A DNA stretch of 57,712 nt, taken from NCBI GenBank assembly GCA_025352795.1, contig JANXSF010000022.1:1-57712 (forward strand). Reading direction: 5' to 3'. Under the pieces are notes generated by a model. That model had not been told where the DNA came from, did not search any database, and saw only the letters and a list, made by a program, of their open reading frames with translations. The DNA is from Acidobacteriota bacterium. Lineage in GTDB: Bacteria; Acidobacteriota; Terriglobia; Bryobacterales; Bryobacteraceae. The position numbers and the translations under genes are program-made. This document shows, in pieces, positions 7,765 to 16,173 of the stretch (its first letter is position 1; each line of letters begins with the position of its first letter).

Positions 7765-9370
7765 GGAGCTTCCAATTTTCAGACGACTCCTATTTCTACT
7801 GGCGCCACTCCTTTCGGCGGAAACCTGGAAGGAATATCATGCCGGTCCTGTTTCCGTACTGGCCGTTGGTATGGATAAGGAAGCGTCGGAAATTTTGAAC
7901 GCATTGGATCAATACCGCTACACGTTAGGACAACTACTAGGTGCCCCGCTTGATCCTGTTTGGCCCATCAAAGTGGTTCTGCTGAAAGACAAGCAAGCTT
8001 CTGTTAAGCCCCAATTATTTGCACTTCGTCGGGATTCCTACATGGCTGCGCTTCCCTCCGGCTTGCCTGTGGAGCCCAGGCTCTATCCATCCTATGGCCG
8101 CATTTTGCTGGACGATGGAATCAGCGGCATGCCGCTTGAAGTGGAAGAAGCGATCCTGACATTGTTCAGTACTTTGGAAGTGGATGGAGTGAAGGTTACG
8201 CTTGGGGCGTTGCCTGAAAAGAAACTCCAAACCCGCGCCTGGGCTCGTTTGCACTTACTCGCAGTTGATCCTCGCTATAGTGGCAAAGTACGTGTCATGC
8301 TCACCAACATGCGCAAAGGTGTTGAACAGGATGTGGCTCTACGGAACGCATTTGAAATCACTCCCGCTGCCTTTGAAAAGGAAGTGGATGCTTACATGGC
8401 GGCTCCCATTACAGGGACTGTGAAGCTGAGTAGGCATGCGGTTGAGGTTCGTAGGTCGGGCCTGGGTCGTGAATTAAATCCGCCAGTGGGCGAGCTTGCT
8501 CTGGTTGATTTGGAACCTACGGAGCTTGGCTACAAAGCGATTCTGGAAAAGTTTTCTCAATCCAGTGAAGCGCAGGAAGGGTTGGGCCTGTTAACGAATG
8601 ACAAAGCGATTTTGGGTAAAAGTCAGGGGGCGCGAGCGCAAACGGCATTGGGGACTTACGAATCGCTACGCAATGCTGCTGGCAAAAATCCTAAATGGGG
8701 TGAGCCCGCAAAGAGGCTTGCCGAACTGGAGACGGACACTGGTCGCAAGCTGATCCTGATGAAAAAGTACACTGAGTTGGTTCCTCGTGATTGGCAATAT
8801 TGGGGCAAATATGCCCAGACGCTGCAGGACGCTGAGAAATTTCCGGAGTCTGCCCGAGCCTGGCTGATGGCAGAGAAGTCGGCCCCTAATTCTGAGATCA
8901 GGCAACAACTCCGCGATGGACGCCGGATGAGTGTGGAGCAGCGATTGGAACTGGAAGCAGCTGTGCGTCGCAAGGAACAAGAAGAGAAGCGCCTGGAACT
9001 GGAACTCTTGAAGAACGAAGCCATTGCCCGGGTTCGTGAAGCGGAAGCCAAGGCTAACAAGGGTTTCGCACCAATGGATACCAGCAAGCTGGAACAGTGG
9101 TGGGATGGCACGCAGGCCGATGCGCACATCACTGGAAAGCTGGAAAGGGTGGATTGTTTGAAAGGCTTTGTGCGGGTGGTGATGCGTGGCGCGGATAACA
9201 AATTGATACAGCTTGGCGCTCCAGATATGTCCAAAATCGGGCTGCTGGGTGCGACCACTTTGAGTTGCGGTACCCAACGACCGATACGCAACGCCACCGT
9301 CGATTACTTCAACAAGCCGAATAAAGCTCGTCAAACATTGGGCGATATTGTGCGAGTGGAACTGCAGTGA
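7703..9370 (+). CDS. Large secreted protein of unknown function with coiled coil
   Basis: The longest frame begins at ATG 7703 inside the preceding gene, but the likely start is an ATT at 7775. That start lies 6 nt after AAGGAG (7763-7768) and directly precedes a signal peptide FRRLLFLLAPLLSA. Mature features: an alpha/beta N-terminal half with a beta strand VLAVGMDK; a TPR-like helical region (about residues 290-400); a charged coiled coil (EQRLELEAAVRRKEQEEKRL and onward) near 410-450; and a C-terminal domain of about 100 residues with two cysteines. I do not recognise a family. It ends with a 4-nt GTGA overlap into the MFS gene. Confidence 0.75.
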   Translation: MKKIKAGFYRRPSTRSGSFLKELPIFRRLLFLLAPLLSAETWKEYHAGPVSVLAVGMDKEASEILNALDQYRYTLGQLLGAPLDPVWPIKVVLLKDKQASVKPQLFALRRDSYMAALPSGLPVEPRLYPSYGRILLDDGISGMPLEVEEAILTLFSTLEVDGVKVTLGALPEKKLQTRAWARLHLLAVDPRYSGKVRVMLTNMRKGVEQDVALRNAFEITPAAFEKEVDAYMAAPITGTVKLSRHAVEVRRSGLGRELNPPVGELALVDLEPTELGYKAILEKFSQSSEAQEGLGLLTNDKAILGKSQGARAQTALGTYESLRNAAGKNPKWGEPAKRLAELETDTGRKLILMKKYTELVPRDWQYWGKYAQTLQDAEKFPESARAWLMAEKSAPNSEIRQQLRDGRRMSVEQRLELEAAVRRKEQEEKRLELELLKNEAIARVREAEAKANKGFAPMDTSKLEQWWDGTQADAHITGKLERVDCLKGFVRVVMRGADNKLIQLGAPDMSKIGLLGATTLSCGTQRPIRNATVDYFNKPNKARQTLGDIVRVELQ

Positions 9371-10551
9371 ACCGTACCCGCTGGGTTGCCATTGCAATCT
9401 TCGTTTGCGCGTCCATGCTGAACTACCTGGATCGCCAATTGCTGGCCGCAGTGCAGCCGGACTTGCGTGCGGAATTCCACTTGAGCTATACCGATTTCGG
9501 TTGGCTGCTCTCATTATTTTCTATTATCTATTCGATCAGCGCGCCGTTAATGGGATTGTTCATTGACCGCGTCGGACTCAACTGGGGCATCACCGTATCG
9601 CTGGGGTTGTGGTCAATGGCCACCATCGCTACAGGATTCACTGGTAGCTTCACTGGCCTGGTGATTTGCCGCGCACTGTTGGGCATCGCCCAGGCTGGTG
9701 GCGTGCCTAGTTCGGGCAAAGCATTTGCCATGTATCTGGCTCCTGCTGAGCGCGCGCTGGGCAACTCACTATCGCAAACCGGCATCAGTTTGGGAGGCAT
9801 GGCCGCACCGTTGCTGGCCACCCATTTCGACTGGCGTACTGCGTTTTTAATAGCCGGATCACTGGGCTTTCTTTGGATTCCCATTTGGTGGTTGACGTCT
9901 TACCGAGTTCCTGCTCCGCCAATTTCCGCGCATGCCCGCCAGACGTCTATCAAAGATATGCTCTCTGACAAACGCTATTGGACATTCATCGCCGCTACCA
10001 TTCTGGGCATGACAACCTACAGCTTGTGGACCAATTGGGTCACACCCTATTTGGTAAAAACCTGGGGTCTGAGTCAGTCTCAAGCCAATGCACAGTTCGC
10101 CTGGATCACGCCGCTGATGGGGCTGTTCGGCGGATTAACAGGCGGATACTTAACTCTGCGTTGGAGTGGCCAGGGAATGCCCATCCAGCGAGCTAGGATG
10201 CGGGCCATCTGGATAGGATGCGTGGGCATGACTTGTACAGCCGCCGTGCCGTGGATGGGCTCTGCGGGCGGTGCAGCTTTGTTAATGGCTGTCAGCTATT
10301 TTTGCGGTACCATCTTCACCGTGAATCTTTACTCCATGCCTTTGGAAGTGTTCGGACGTCAACGGGCGGCATTCGCCGTTGCCTCACTTACTTCGGCCTA
10401 TGGATTTCTGCAGACTGTGGTTTCACCAGCGGTGGGTTGGACTGCGGATCACTACGGGTTTGCGCCGGTGTGCCAGGCGATTGCGTTTCTGCCATTGTTC
10501 GCCGCGTTTCTGCTGAGCATGGTGAGAGTGGATGCAAGTGAGGCTGCGTGA
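9367..10551 (+). CDS. MFS transporter, anion:cation symporter (hexuronate/sugar acid) type
   Basis: The 394-residue protein has about 12 hydrophobic segments. The first carries the ACS-family signature MLNYLDRQLLAAVQP, typical of ExuT/GudP-like carriers of hexuronates, glucarate or tartrate. The TM4 region RALLGIAQAGGVPSSGKAF is also characteristic. Start is GTG 9367, overlapping the previous stop by 4 nt. Location is the inner membrane. It probably imports a sugar acid for the isomerase and hydrolase genes upstream; the ligand is not determined by sequence. Confidence 0.85.
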   Translation: MNRTRWVAIAIFVCASMLNYLDRQLLAAVQPDLRAEFHLSYTDFGWLLSLFSIIYSISAPLMGLFIDRVGLNWGITVSLGLWSMATIATGFTGSFTGLVICRALLGIAQAGGVPSSGKAFAMYLAPAERALGNSLSQTGISLGGMAAPLLATHFDWRTAFLIAGSLGFLWIPIWWLTSYRVPAPPISAHARQTSIKDMLSDKRYWTFIAATILGMTTYSLWTNWVTPYLVKTWGLSQSQANAQFAWITPLMGLFGGLTGGYLTLRWSGQGMPIQRARMRAIWIGCVGMTCTAAVPWMGSAGGAALLMAVSYFCGTIFTVNLYSMPLEVFGRQRAAFAVASLTSAYGFLQTVVSPAVGWTADHYGFAPVCQAIAFLPLFAAFLLSMVRVDASEAA

Positions 10552-12605
10552 GTTGGAAACGCGCACTATTTTCGCTGCTAGGTAAAGACTCTGAAGCTGT
10601 AGTTGTTTCCTTTGCGTCCGGCGATCTGGAGCGGTGTCGAAAAATGGTCGCTGAAGTTCGCGACCTTGAGCCGAAGCGTCGCCACTTTTTAATTTGCCTG
10701 GGGCAGGGAATTGACGTGCCCGGTGTGGCTACTATCGTTGTCTCTGCGCAAGACCCCTTTCTGGAATCCCGCCGTGCTCTGCTGCATTACCGCATTGGAC
10801 TGGCCCCTGTTTTATTTGACGGTTCTCCACATCCACTGCATAAAGTAGCTGCTCTTCTTGCTCCAAGGAAAATTCTCGCTTTCAACATCCGATTAGAACG
10901 TCACCACGCAAGCCTTTGGTCACCCATCGCGTCCGCTCTGTTTCTGAAGGGTGTTGAGTTGGATCGCATCTGGCTGCGGCCCTGGTCCACTGGCGATGGG
11001 TTCCGATCCAGTAAATACGTGACGTTGGAGGGTCGTCCTTGGCGTAAGGGTCGTCGACGAATTGGAGTCCTTTCGCCATATTTTCCCTGGCCGCTTTCCC
11101 ATGGCGGAGCCGTCCGCATTTACCATCTTCTACGAGAAGCGGCGAAGGAATTCGATATTGTTCTCTACGCATTCGGTGAGCCCGACGCTGCCTCGCCGAT
11201 CCTGGAATTTGTTTCTCTTGCCTATGTGTTGGAATTACCCCGCTACCGCAAGCCGCGCTGGGCTTCGCTTGCTCCGCCGGAAGTTTGCGAATACGAATCG
11301 CCAGTGTTGCAAAAACTTATTGCAACTAGTCGACAAGAATTGGGGTTGTCGTTATTGCAAGTGGAGTACACCCAACTGGCCCAATACCCTGGCGATGTTC
11401 TGGTGGAACACGATGTGACGTTTGACCTGTATGAGCAGGTGGCCCATCGTGAGCAAACACTCAGTGCCAAGTGGAATGCCTGGCGTTGGAAGCGCTTTGA
11501 GCAACATGCGGTCTGCCGTTTTCCGCACGTCGTCACCATGAGCGAAAAAGATTCTGGCACTCTGGCTGTTCCAAATTGCCATGTGATTCCCAATGGCGTG
11601 GATCTATCGCGCTTCCTACCCACGCTGGAAACGGCGGGACACAAAGTTCTGTTCATTGGGTCGTTTCGACACTTCCCCAACATTTTGGCCTTCCGCTATT
11701 TTGTTGAACAAATCTGGCCGCTGGTGCGTCGACAATTTCCCGATGCAGAATTCACTGTGGTGGCAGGTCCACAACCGGAACTTTATTGGCGCAACCACAC
11801 TGCTGACCCGTTTCCGCAGCAAGGGAACGGAATGCAAATTCTGAGCTTTGTGGCGGATGTTGTGACACTATACGAGCAGGCCAACGTAGTGGTTGCCCCA
11901 ACGCTGGTATCTGCCGGAACCAATCTGAAAGTTTTGGAAGCCATGGCCATGCGACGTGCCGTTGTCGCTACGCCTTCTGGGTGCCAAGGTTTGAACCTTG
12001 AAAATGCTGCGTCGGTTTGGATTGCGGAAACTCCCCTGGCCTTCGCCGATGGAGTGAACACTCTTTTAGCTCATCCTGAATTTCGAGCGAAGCTGGCGCA
12101 GAATGCTTATCGAATCGCCCATCAGGATTTCGATTGGGTACAGATTGGGAGAAGGCAGCATTCTCTTTGGGAAGCGAAAACGGGTCCATTGTTTACTGTT
12201 CGTGCGGGCACTACGGCGGATCTTGACCACGTTCAAGAAATTCAAAATCAAACGCCAGAGGCTGCACAATGGCCCCCACTTAGCTACCTGAGCGAACATT
12301 TCTTCATTGTGGAATCAACATTTCCAAAAATAGAATTAGCAGGATTTGGCGTCTGGCGAGAGGTCACCACTGGCGAGTGGGAGCTATTGAATATGGCCGT
12401 TTGTCCTAGCTTTCGCAGACGTGGTGTAGCCTCCAGATTACTCGCCAAGTTGATGGAAAACCAGCCAAAAGCAGTATTTTTAGAAGTTAGGGAATCAAAT
12501 AGTTCGGCTAGAAGGTTGTATGCTAGTCACCAGTTTGTTGAGGTTGGAGTACGTAAAAATTATTACGGAACCCCAATCGAAAATGCTATTGTCATGCGGT
12601 TGTAA
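10548..12605 (+). CDS. Glycosyltransferase (GT4-like) fused to RimI-like N-acetyltransferase
   Basis: One uninterrupted 685-residue frame. Residues 1-160 are an unassigned N-terminal region. Residues ~165-530 are a GT-B glycosyltransferase: RRIGVLSPYFPWPLSHGG opens it, with PNGVDLSRF, FIGSFRHFPN and the donor-site stretch APTLVSAGTNLKVLEAMA. Residues ~545-685 are a GNAT domain with the acetyl-CoA loop RRRGVASRLL and FLEVRESNSSARRLY, closest in look to RimI, which acetylates the N-terminus of ribosomal protein bS18. The start is GTG 10548, overlapping the MFS stop (GTGA). GT and RimI are normally separate genes. The acceptor of either activity is unknown. Confidence 0.85.
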   Translation: MSWKRALFSLLGKDSEAVVVSFASGDLERCRKMVAEVRDLEPKRRHFLICLGQGIDVPGVATIVVSAQDPFLESRRALLHYRIGLAPVLFDGSPHPLHKVAALLAPRKILAFNIRLERHHASLWSPIASALFLKGVELDRIWLRPWSTGDGFRSSKYVTLEGRPWRKGRRRIGVLSPYFPWPLSHGGAVRIYHLLREAAKEFDIVLYAFGEPDAASPILEFVSLAYVLELPRYRKPRWASLAPPEVCEYESPVLQKLIATSRQELGLSLLQVEYTQLAQYPGDVLVEHDVTFDLYEQVAHREQTLSAKWNAWRWKRFEQHAVCRFPHVVTMSEKDSGTLAVPNCHVIPNGVDLSRFLPTLETAGHKVLFIGSFRHFPNILAFRYFVEQIWPLVRRQFPDAEFTVVAGPQPELYWRNHTADPFPQQGNGMQILSFVADVVTLYEQANVVVAPTLVSAGTNLKVLEAMAMRRAVVATPSGCQGLNLENAASVWIAETPLAFADGVNTLLAHPEFRAKLAQNAYRIAHQDFDWVQIGRRQHSLWEAKTGPLFTVRAGTTADLDHVQEIQNQTPEAAQWPPLSYLSEHFFIVESTFPKIELAGFGVWREVTTGEWELLNMAVCPSFRRRGVASRLLAKLMENQPKAVFLEVRESNSSARRLYASHQFVEVGVRKNYYGTPIENAIVMRL

Positions 12606-12626
12606 AAGTGATAGTTAATAGATGTG

Positions 12627-12650
12627 ACCGGATGTCACGGTCCGGTTTTT
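12627..12650 (+). terminator. Intrinsic terminator after the glycosyltransferase fusion gene
   Basis: ACCGGA (12627-12632), an 8-nt loop, TCCGGT (12641-12646) and a T-run (to 12650). It closes the long plus-strand gene run and lies directly before the ribosome site of the next small gene. Confidence 0.6.
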
Positions 12651-12672
12651 GCCAAAGGAGATAAACAACCTG

Positions 12673-12906
12673 ATGGAGCTAAACACGCTAGATCAAATTA
12701 AAGCGCATCTGATATCGACCAGTGAAGAGTTTCGGAAAATGGCGGATGACCACTCCAGCTATGACCATAAACTTCAGGAACTGGAAGCGCTAGACCATCT
12801 CAATCTGGAACAGGAAGCGGAAGAGCACAGGCTCAAAAAATTGAAGCTTCACTTGAAAGACCAGATGACAGAGATGCTTTCCCGCTGCGATCTGCAAGCT
12901 GTTTGA
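12673..12906 (+). CDS. Small DUF465/YdcH-like coiled-coil protein
   Basis: A 77-residue, highly charged, almost wholly helical protein. Its signatures are the YdcH/DUF465 helical hairpin: FRKMADDHSSYDHKLQELE and RLKKLKLHLKDQM. The function of the family is not established. I took ATG 12673, with AAAGGAG at 12654-12660 upstream; the longer TTG-started frame from 12649 would place the ribosome site inside the coding region. A terminator follows at 12964-12981 inside the convergent folK. Confidence 0.8.
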   Translation: MELNTLDQIKAHLISTSEEFRKMADDHSSYDHKLQELEALDHLNLEQEAEEHRLKKLKLHLKDQMTEMLSRCDLQAV

Positions 12907-12940
12907 ATTTGCGGATTGAACGCATTAGTTGCGCTAGCAA

Positions 12941-13438
12941 TTAATTGAGTCGAAACATTGAGGAGCCCGCTTCGGCGGGTTCTTCTGCTTTTAAAGCGTC
13001 CAGTAATTCCTGCATCGATTTCATCAATACTGGATGCTGAACCTCTGGCGCTAATTCCACCAGTGGCTCCAGGACAAATCGCCGCTCATGGAGCCTTGGA
13101 TGCGGCAGGGTAAGCGCGGTACTTTCCAACCGCCTGTCGCCGTACAGCAGAATGTCTATGTCAATTTCTCTGGGCCCATTGCGCACAGTCTGCTTTCTTC
13201 CCAGCTCGAATTCAATCTGCTTCAACTTTGTCAATAGAAGTGCAGGTTTTAGAACAGTGGTTGCTTCCACCACTGCGTTGAGGAACCATGGTTGATCGGC
13301 ATAGCCTACAGGCTCAGTCTCCCAATAGGAAGATATGCGCTGCACGCTGATTTCCGAATCGTTCATTTTTGCGATGGCTTGGATCAGGTATTTTAGGCGA
13401 TCCCCAATGTTACTTCCCAAGCCCAGGTAAACTTTCAT
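12941..13438 (-). CDS. folK: 2-amino-4-hydroxy-6-hydroxymethyldihydropteridine pyrophosphokinase
   Basis: The 165-residue protein has the HPPK signatures: YLGLGSNIGDR at the N-terminus, WFLNAVVEATT, and the ATP/Mg motif RNGPREIDIDILLYG followed by LTLPHPRLHERRFVLEPL. It transfers pyrophosphate from ATP to hydroxymethyldihydropterin in folate synthesis. The ATG at 13438 (MKVYLGLGSN) gives the family's usual start; a 19-residue upstream extension would have no family counterpart. It is the last gene of a minus-strand run after ruvAB, separated from ruvB by 128 nt containing a short palindrome. Confidence 0.95.
   Translation of the reverse strand: MKVYLGLGSNIGDRLKYLIQAIAKMNDSEISVQRISSYWETEPVGYADQPWFLNAVVEATTVLKPALLLTKLKQIEFELGRKQTVRNGPREIDIDILLYGDRRLESTALTLPHPRLHERRFVLEPLVELAPEVQHPVLMKSMQELLDALKAEEPAEAGSSMFRLN
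12964..12981 (+). terminator. TTCG-capped terminator hairpin, inside the folK 3' end
   Basis: AGCCCGC (12964-12970), tetraloop TTCG and GCGGGTT (12975-12981) form a 7-bp stem with one G-U pair; CTTCTGCTTTT follows. It serves the plus-strand small gene and is encoded within the last codons of minus-strand folK. Confidence 0.65.
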
Positions 13439-13472
13439 TTCAATCCCATATAGAAGTTCCCATCGGTAAAAT

Positions 13473-13491
13473 GGCAGGCTGAATGCCTGCC
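13473..13491. repeat. Short dispersed palindrome (GTGGGGCAGGC family)
   Basis: GGCAGGC, loop TGAAT, GCCTGCC is a perfect 7-bp inverted repeat; on the minus strand it reads GTGGGGCAGGC then GCCTGCC. Similar palindromes occur at 46031-46054, 48408-48425 and 48634-48653, all between genes. Confidence 0.5.
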
Positions 13492-13566
13492 CCACATTTC
13501 AGACATCGGACTTTCGCAACTACAGAAGTTTCATCACCTCAAACACTGGGACTTCACAATTAAGCA

Positions 13567-14598
13567 CTAGAACAGAAAACTCTGCGAATCTGAATCTGCC
13601 CGTGGTGGACGCACCCCAAAATATTCGAAGGCTCGCTTAGTCCCCACTCTTCCGCGCGGCGTGCGATCAATGAATCCCAACTGGATCAAATAGGGCTCGT
13701 ATACTTCTTCAATGGTTGCCGCTTCCTCATCAATCGACGCGGCAATGGTGTTGATGCCCACCGGCCCACCACTATATTTTTCCAGAATGATCATCATCAA
13801 TTTAATGTCAATTTCATCCAGACCATAGCGATCTACTTCAAGCAATTCCAAAGCGTCAATAGCAATGTCACGGTTCACCTTTCCGTTTGCTCGAACTTGA
13901 GCGAAGTCACGAACCCTTCGCAATAGTCGATTGGCGATTCGGGGAGTGCCGCGGGCTCTGCGTCCAATTTCCTCGGCCCCACCTTCATCAATGGTGACGC
14001 TCAGCAGCTTGGCGGAACGTTCCACAATCTTCGCTAAATCGGCAAGATCGTAATGGTTCAATCGCAACACTAAGCCGAACCGACCGCGCAACGGAGCGCT
14101 TACCAAACCCTGCCGAGTGGTGGCACCGATGGCCGTGAACCGGTTCACCGGTAACGAATGAGTTCTGGCCCCTGGCCCTGTGCCAACCAAAATGTCGACC
14201 CGAAAATCCTCAAGTGCCGAATATAGAATTTCCTCCACATCTGGCAGCAACCTGTGAATTTCATCAATGAAAAAAACCTGCTTCTCCTGAATGTTGGTCA
14301 GCACCCCGGTAAGGTCTAATTTCTTCTGCAATACCGGGCCGGATGTTGTATCAAAGGGCACGCCCAGTTCCTGCGCAATGATACCGGCGAGTGTGGTTTT
14401 ACCCAATCCTGGCGGGCCATACAGCAGTACGTGATCCAACGCATCACCACGTTGCCTGGCCGCTTCTATGGCGATGGCAAGATTTTCTTTGAGCTTCGGC
14501 TGACCAGTAAAATCAGCCAATAGCTTGGGTCGCAACGCTGCTTCAAACTTACGATCATCCTCTGATGAATCGGCGGAAATAACTTGACGATCTTTCAT
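13567..14598 (-). CDS. ruvB: Holliday junction branch migration ATPase RuvB
   Basis: The 343-residue AAA+ protein has Walker A GPPGLGKT, Walker B FFIDEIHRL, sensor 1 GATTRQGLVSAPLRGRFG and the C-terminal winged helix (YLIQLGFIDRTPRGRVGT). RuvB hexamers pump DNA through the junction held by RuvA tetramers. The start overlaps the ruvA stop by 1 nt (TAATG), so the pair is coupled. No ruvC lies in this window. Confidence 0.98.
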   Translation of the reverse strand: MKDRQVISADSSEDDRKFEAALRPKLLADFTGQPKLKENLAIAIEAARQRGDALDHVLLYGPPGLGKTTLAGIIAQELGVPFDTTSGPVLQKKLDLTGVLTNIQEKQVFFIDEIHRLLPDVEEILYSALEDFRVDILVGTGPGARTHSLPVNRFTAIGATTRQGLVSAPLRGRFGLVLRLNHYDLADLAKIVERSAKLLSVTIDEGGAEEIGRRARGTPRIANRLLRRVRDFAQVRANGKVNRDIAIDALELLEVDRYGLDEIDIKLMMIILEKYSGGPVGINTIAASIDEEAATIEEVYEPYLIQLGFIDRTPRGRVGTKRAFEYFGVRPPRADSDSQSFLF

Positions 14599-15197
14599 TA
14601 CCTCACCAACTGCAGCGCACGTCGAAACAGCGATTCAAAATCTGTGGCCACATTTTCAGCCTTGGCTTTTTTAAGTGCCGCTTCCGCTGCAGTCCGTTGA
14701 CTTCCTAGATTGACTAGCGCCGATAAGACATCCTGCTCCAAGGCATTTAGCGGAGAAGTGGCGATGACCGAAGAGGATGGCAACCCTGCGGCCATGGACT
14801 CAATCTTATCTTTCAACTCCACGATCATCCGCTCTGCAGTCTTCTTGCCGATGCCCGGAATGCGCGTCAGCATGGCCACATCGCCCGAACCTAACGCCGA
14901 TAGCAAGTCTCCGGGAGCAATCCCGCTTAACACTCCCAGGGCCACCTTTGCGCCAATTCCACTTACGGTAATCAGCTTTTCAAAAATAGTTCGTTCTTCT
15001 AAAGTTGCAAAACCGTAAAGGAGAAACGCGTCTTCCCGCACGTGGGTGTGAATTCGTAATTTGACTTCCGCTCCTACATCGGGAAGTCGGGTATAGGTTG
15101 ACACTGGGATAAACACTTCATATCCCACTCCGGCCGCTTCCACCACTACGTTGCTAGGATGTTTTTCGAGAAGTATTCCGCGTAAATGGCCAATCAT
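14598..15197 (-). CDS. ruvA: Holliday junction DNA-binding protein RuvA
   Basis: The 199-residue protein has the N-terminal OB fold (MIGHLRGILLEK), two helix-hairpin-helix motifs (LITVSGIGAKVALGVLSG; LTRIPGIGKKTAERMIVELKD) and a C-terminal three-helix domain that contacts RuvB. It binds four-way junctions and recruits RuvB, encoded immediately downstream. It follows the deacetylase-family gene by 25 nt on the same strand. Confidence 0.97.
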   Translation of the reverse strand: MIGHLRGILLEKHPSNVVVEAAGVGYEVFIPVSTYTRLPDVGAEVKLRIHTHVREDAFLLYGFATLEERTIFEKLITVSGIGAKVALGVLSGIAPGDLLSALGSGDVAMLTRIPGIGKKTAERMIVELKDKIESMAAGLPSSSVIATSPLNALEQDVLSALVNLGSQRTAAEAALKKAKAENVATDFESLFRRALQLVR

Positions 15198-15222
15198 TCG
15201 TAATTAACATTATCGCAGCCAA

Positions 15223-16173
15223 CTACCCGGCGAGCGCGGTTAAATGAGCGGCAACTGCTTGCCCAACTCCATTCAAATTGTAGCCGCCTTCCAGTAGTGA
15301 CACCAATCGACCGCCAGCGTGTTTATCGGCGATCTCCATAGTGAGTCTGGTCAATGCCGCAAAGTCGGCATCGGTTAACTTAAAGCGGCCTAGGGGATCT
15401 CCTTCGCGTGAGTCAAATCCGGCTGAAAGCAAAACAAGTTCAGGTTTGAACTGTTCCATTGTTGGTATTAACTGATGTTGAAACGCACCTAAGATTTCCT
15501 GCATGCCAGATCCAGCAGGGAACGGGCAGTTCATGGTTCGGCCAGCGCCTGCACCCTCACCAGATTCAGATGGCAATCCACTGCCCGGATACCATGGATA
15601 CTGGTGTGTGCTGAAGAAGTACACAGAGCCATCGGAATAAAAAATGTCTTGCGTACCGTTGCCATGGTGCACGTCCCAATCGGCAATCAATACGTTTTTG
15701 ACACCATATTTATGCTGGGCGTAGCGGGCAGCCACTGCCACATTATTGAAGATGCAAAACCCCATTCCACGATCCGCATTGGCATGATGTCCTGGTGGCC
15801 GAACCACTGCCAGTGCGTTGCGTGTGCGTTTCTCAAACACTGAATCTACCGCAGCCATGGCACTGCCCACCGCATGCATCGCCACATCCCAGGAATGCGT
15901 TCCAATGGCTGTATCACCAGTGCGCAATTGGCTTCGTTTATTGGCGATGTCCTGTTTTGCCGAAGCAATGTAACCTTGCCCGTGGCATCGCGCCACATCG
16001 TCTTCCGTTGCCGCATGCGGAGTAAGTTTCACTGTGCGTGCCGGTAATCCAGCTTTGTCCAAGGCTTTCCAAATGGCGTCATAACGGGCGGCGCACTCTG
16101 GATGACCCGGACCCGTGTCATGCTTTTTTGAGAATGGATCAGCCAACAATCCGGTTTGAAGTTTCGTTTCCAT
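15223..16173 (-). CDS. Histone deacetylase-family hydrolase (AcuC/acetylpolyamine amidohydrolase-like)
   Basis: The 316-residue protein has the zinc-deacetylase signatures RPPGHHA, GFCIFNNVAVAA, ADWDVHHGNGTQ, LSAGFDSREGDPLG and the final LEGGYN. Bacterial members remove acetyl groups from lysines, including AcsA, or from polyamines. ATG 16173 overlaps the stop of the upstream ABC ATPase gene by 1 nt (TAATG) and gives a good N-terminus; the frame extends 9 codons further upstream but inside that gene. Interestingly acs, a classical protein-deacetylation target, lies about 5 kb away, divergently. Confidence 0.9.
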   Translation of the reverse strand: METKLQTGLLADPFSKKHDTGPGHPECAARYDAIWKALDKAGLPARTVKLTPHAATEDDVARCHGQGYIASAKQDIANKRSQLRTGDTAIGTHSWDVAMHAVGSAMAAVDSVFEKRTRNALAVVRPPGHHANADRGMGFCIFNNVAVAARYAQHKYGVKNVLIADWDVHHGNGTQDIFYSDGSVYFFSTHQYPWYPGSGLPSESGEGAGAGRTMNCPFPAGSGMQEILGAFQHQLIPTMEQFKPELVLLSAGFDSREGDPLGRFKLTDADFAALTRLTMEIADKHAGGRLVSLLEGGYNLNGVGQAVAAHLTALAG

